Below the pieces are notes generated by a model that saw only the letters and a program-made list of their open reading frames with translations, was not told the DNA's origin and searched no databases. Below, in pieces: positions 62,489 to 64,000 of a DNA stretch of 64,000 nt. The translations under genes were made by a program, and so were the position numbers. The DNA comes from Psychrobacter sp. PL19 (lineage in GTDB: Bacteria; Pseudomonadota; Gammaproteobacteria; Pseudomonadales; Moraxellaceae), in NCBI RefSeq assembly GCF_017875835.1, contig NZ_JAGING010000001.1, positions 2,976,001-3,040,000 on the forward strand, given 5' to 3'. The first letter of the stretch is position 1; each line of letters begins with the position of its first letter.

Positions 62489-62878
62489 TTAGACGCGGCG
62501 CTTTTTCGGCGCACGGCAACCATTGTGTGGGATTGGGGTTACATCAGAAATACTGTTAACTTTATAACCCAATGCACCTAGTGCTCTTACCGCAGACTCA
62601 CGACCCGGTCCTGGTCCTTTGACCAAAACATCGATATTCTTAACACCATATTCTTGAGCCGCTTTACCAGCGACTTCAGCTGCAACCTGAGCTGCAAATG
62701 GTGTAGATTTACGTGAACCACGGAAGCCTTGTCCACCTGAAGTGGCCCAAGCCAATGCATTACCTTGACGATCGGTAATCGTAACAATGGTGTTATTAAA
62801 AGACGCATGGATATGGGCGACGCCCTCCGATACTGAACGACGAGCCACTTTCTTGCGACTACGAGTGTCTTTTGCCAT
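62489..62878 (-). CDS. rpsK: 30S ribosomal protein S11
   Basis: A 129-residue protein with [23 protein letters not shown] and the conserved [14 protein letters not shown] and [14 protein letters not shown] end. Confidence 0.98.
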   Translation of the reverse strand: MAKDTRSRKKVARRSVSEGVAHIHASFNNTIVTITDRQGNALAWATSGGQGFRGSRKSTPFAAQVAAEVAGKAAQEYGVKNIDVLVKGPGPGRESAVRALGALGYKVNSISDVTPIPHNGCRAPKKRRV

Positions 62879-62898
62879 CTTTTAGCTTCCTAAGTTAA

Positions 62899-63255
62899 TT
62901 ATCTTTTAATTGCTCTACGTGGACCCTTACGAGTACGCGCATTCGTTTTCGTACGTTGGCCATTTACAGGCAAGTTACGACGATGACGAATACCACGGTA
63001 GCAGCCTAGATCAACCAAACGCTTGATATTCATTGATACTTCGCGACGAAGATCACCTTCAGTCGTAAAATTTGTAATCTGTGCACGGATAGCGTCTAAC
63101 TGTGAATCATCTAACTGACTGATTTTAGTGGTCGGTGCAATGCCAACTGCTTCTAAAATTTTCTTAGCAGTGGTACGACCTACACCAAAAATGTAAGTTA
63201 GCGAAATAACAGCATGCTTATTATCCGGAATGTTGACGCCGGCAATACGAGCCAT
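62899..63255 (-). CDS. rpsM: 30S ribosomal protein S13
   Basis: A 118-residue protein starting [20 protein letters not shown], with the C-terminal [17 protein letters not shown]. The ATG at 63255 has GGGGAGA upstream; the frame opens nine codons earlier. The leader to rpmJ is 262 bases, unusually long, and may hold a control site. Confidence 0.97.
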   Translation of the reverse strand: MARIAGVNIPDNKHAVISLTYIFGVGRTTAKKILEAVGIAPTTKISQLDDSQLDAIRAQITNFTTEGDLRREVSMNIKRLVDLGCYRGIRHRRNLPVNGQRTKTNARTRKGPRRAIKR

Positions 63256-63437
63256 CGATTTCTCCCCATTAAAGAAAAACAAGCATTATTCATTATAAAT
63301 AGCGCATTGCTTTTCAGATTTATTGCTGTTGATACCTAGCCTTTCACAGTTATCACTATCGCACTAATCTGCTAGGCAGACTGGCCAAATAGCGTCAAGC
63401 TATAAAAGATATCGGTACAAACTACGGCAAGTGGCGG

Positions 63438-63466
63438 ATGATATCGCATCCGCCGTTATTTTTCAA
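63438..63466 (-). promoter_or_regulatory. Candidate promoter overlapping a hairpin upstream of rpsM
   Basis: TTGAAA (63461-63466) and TATCAT (63438-63443) on the minus strand are 17 bases apart. A GC-rich inverted repeat, GGCGGATG-ATATCG-CATCCGCC (63433-63454), covers the spacer and -10, so it could be an operator or a transcript hairpin. Confidence 0.4.
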
Positions 63467-63517
63467 GTGTTAATTCAATTGGTAGCATAGGCACAATGCC
63501 GTATTCTACTTATTTGA

Positions 63518-63634
63518 TTAACCTTGACGTTGTTTGTGGCGTGGTTCTGCTGTGCAAATAATATGCACACGGCCTTTACGGCGTACAACTTTACAGCTAC
63601 CACAAATCTTCTTAACTGATGCTTGGACTTTCAT
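63518..63634 (-). CDS. rpmJ: 50S ribosomal protein L36
   Basis: A 38-residue protein, too short for usual ORF cutoffs. It reads [20 protein letters not shown] and ends RHKQRQG. Cys11, Cys14, Cys27 and His33 form the zinc site, so it is the C-plus form. GGAG lies before the ATG. It sits between secY and rpsM, its usual place. Confidence 0.96.
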   Translation of the reverse strand: MKVQASVKKICGSCKVVRRKGRVHIICTAEPRHKQRQG

Positions 63635-63679
63635 CGCATGCTCCTTGAAATATCGCACCGCTTACTTAATACAAAGTAT

Positions 63680-64000
63680 TTAAGGTTGCGTGGGCGACTG
63701 AATTAACGTCTGATCATGATATTGATGGGTCATCAAATGCGCTTGGATCTGCGAGATGAAGTCCATTACCACAACCACCATAATCAGTAATGATGTACCA
63801 CCGAGTTGAAACGGTACACCAAATGACGACTGGACGACCATCGGCATTAAACAAATAACCGTCATATACATCGCGCCAATAAAGGTCAGTCGATTTAATA
63901 CATGATCGAGATATCGTTGAGTTTGTTGTCCAGGACGAATACCTGGAATATACGCACCACTACGTTTAAGGTTTTCGGCAACTTCGCGCGGACTAAAGAC
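63680..64000 (-). CDS. secY: Protein translocase subunit SecY (C-terminal part)
   Basis: The gene is cut by the right window edge; 106 residues are visible. They contain the conserved VAENLKRSGAYIPGIRPGQQ and TQRYLDHVLNRLTFIGAMY, then the ninth and tenth membrane segments with FQLGGTSLLIMVVVVMDFISQ. The open frame starts before base 64000. The cytosolic tail after IQAHLMTHQYHDQT is short. The spc-operon order secY-rpmJ-rpsM is preserved. Confidence 0.97.
   Translation of the reverse strand, partial: VFSPREVAENLKRSGAYIPGIRPGQQTQRYLDHVLNRLTFIGAMYMTVICLMPMVVQSSFGVPFQLGGTSLLIMVVVVMDFISQIQAHLMTHQYHDQTLIQSPTQP

Overview
The window looks like chromosomal DNA of a Moraxellaceae gammaproteobacterium, most likely Psychrobacter. 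Support comes from the protein sequences, the moderate GC content, the yceD-rpmF / fabD-fabG-acpP arrangement without plsX or fabH, the 38-residue zinc-type L36 and the rRNA operon type. This is my recognition of the sequences, not a database search. Almost all of the window is core housekeeping DNA. The only recent mobile DNA I see is one intact IS5-type element (25065-25922). Two copies of a MITE-like 138-139 bp repeat (2301-2438, 50139-50277) are older dispersed DNA. I found no phage, CRISPR array, toxin-antitoxin cassette or defence island.

Layout: 1-1.4 kb, 3' end of a MacB-type ABC exporter. 1.6-2.5 kb, two identical tRNA-Lys genes inside a nest of structured direct repeats, then the dispersed repeat and a heptamer array. 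2.6-7.2 kb, small metabolic and stress genes (MBL-fold hydrolase, dienelactone hydrolase, DUF938 methyltransferase, flavodoxin-like reductase, OsmC, a small lipoprotein). 7.3-13.4 kb, a complete minus-strand rRNA operon (three tandem promoters, 16S, tRNA-Ile, tRNA-Ala, 23S, 5S, terminator) with visible processing stems. 13.5-19.7 kb, pssA, rlmJ, a 2OG-Fe(II) oxygenase, dapE, a GNAT enzyme, a GyrI-like protein, iscX and a thioesterase. 20-23 kb, the three-gene transhydrogenase operon. 23.4-28.9 kb, yaaA, a second small lipoprotein of the same family as the one at 7 kb, the IS element, and groES-groEL with a sigma32-type promoter.

28.9-43.3 kb: DUF3108 exported protein, DUF2069-wrbA-yihY neighbourhood, DUF2254, a CPA1 antiporter, pyrB with its non-catalytic dihydroorotase partner, fbp, a TrmH/SpoU methyltransferase and etfBA. 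43.9-50.1 kb: cold-shock protein, ilvB-ilvN-ilvC and a DUF4124 protein. 50.3-53.6 kb: nnr and queG, divergent. 53.7-58.3 kb: a BON-LysM protein and the fatty-acid cluster fabD-fabG-acpP with rpmF and yceD upstream. 58.5-60.2 kb: the EF-P hydroxylase epmC and yciO. 60.3-64 kb: the alpha ribosomal operon (rpmJ-rpsM-rpsK-rpsD-rpoA-rplQ) and the 3' end of secY.

Many genes work as sets: ilvBNC (branched-chain amino acids), pntAA-AB-B (NADPH supply), etfBA (electron transfer), groESL (folding), fabDG-acpP (fatty acids) and the rRNA, tRNA, r-protein, rlmJ, epmC and queG genes (translation). The most unexplained material is non-coding: the palindromic repeat units in front of tRNA-Lys, the dispersed repeat, the six-copy heptamer arrays, and hairpins between groES and groEL. 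Start codons were reassigned wherever a Shine-Dalgarno sequence clearly favoured an internal ATG or TTG.
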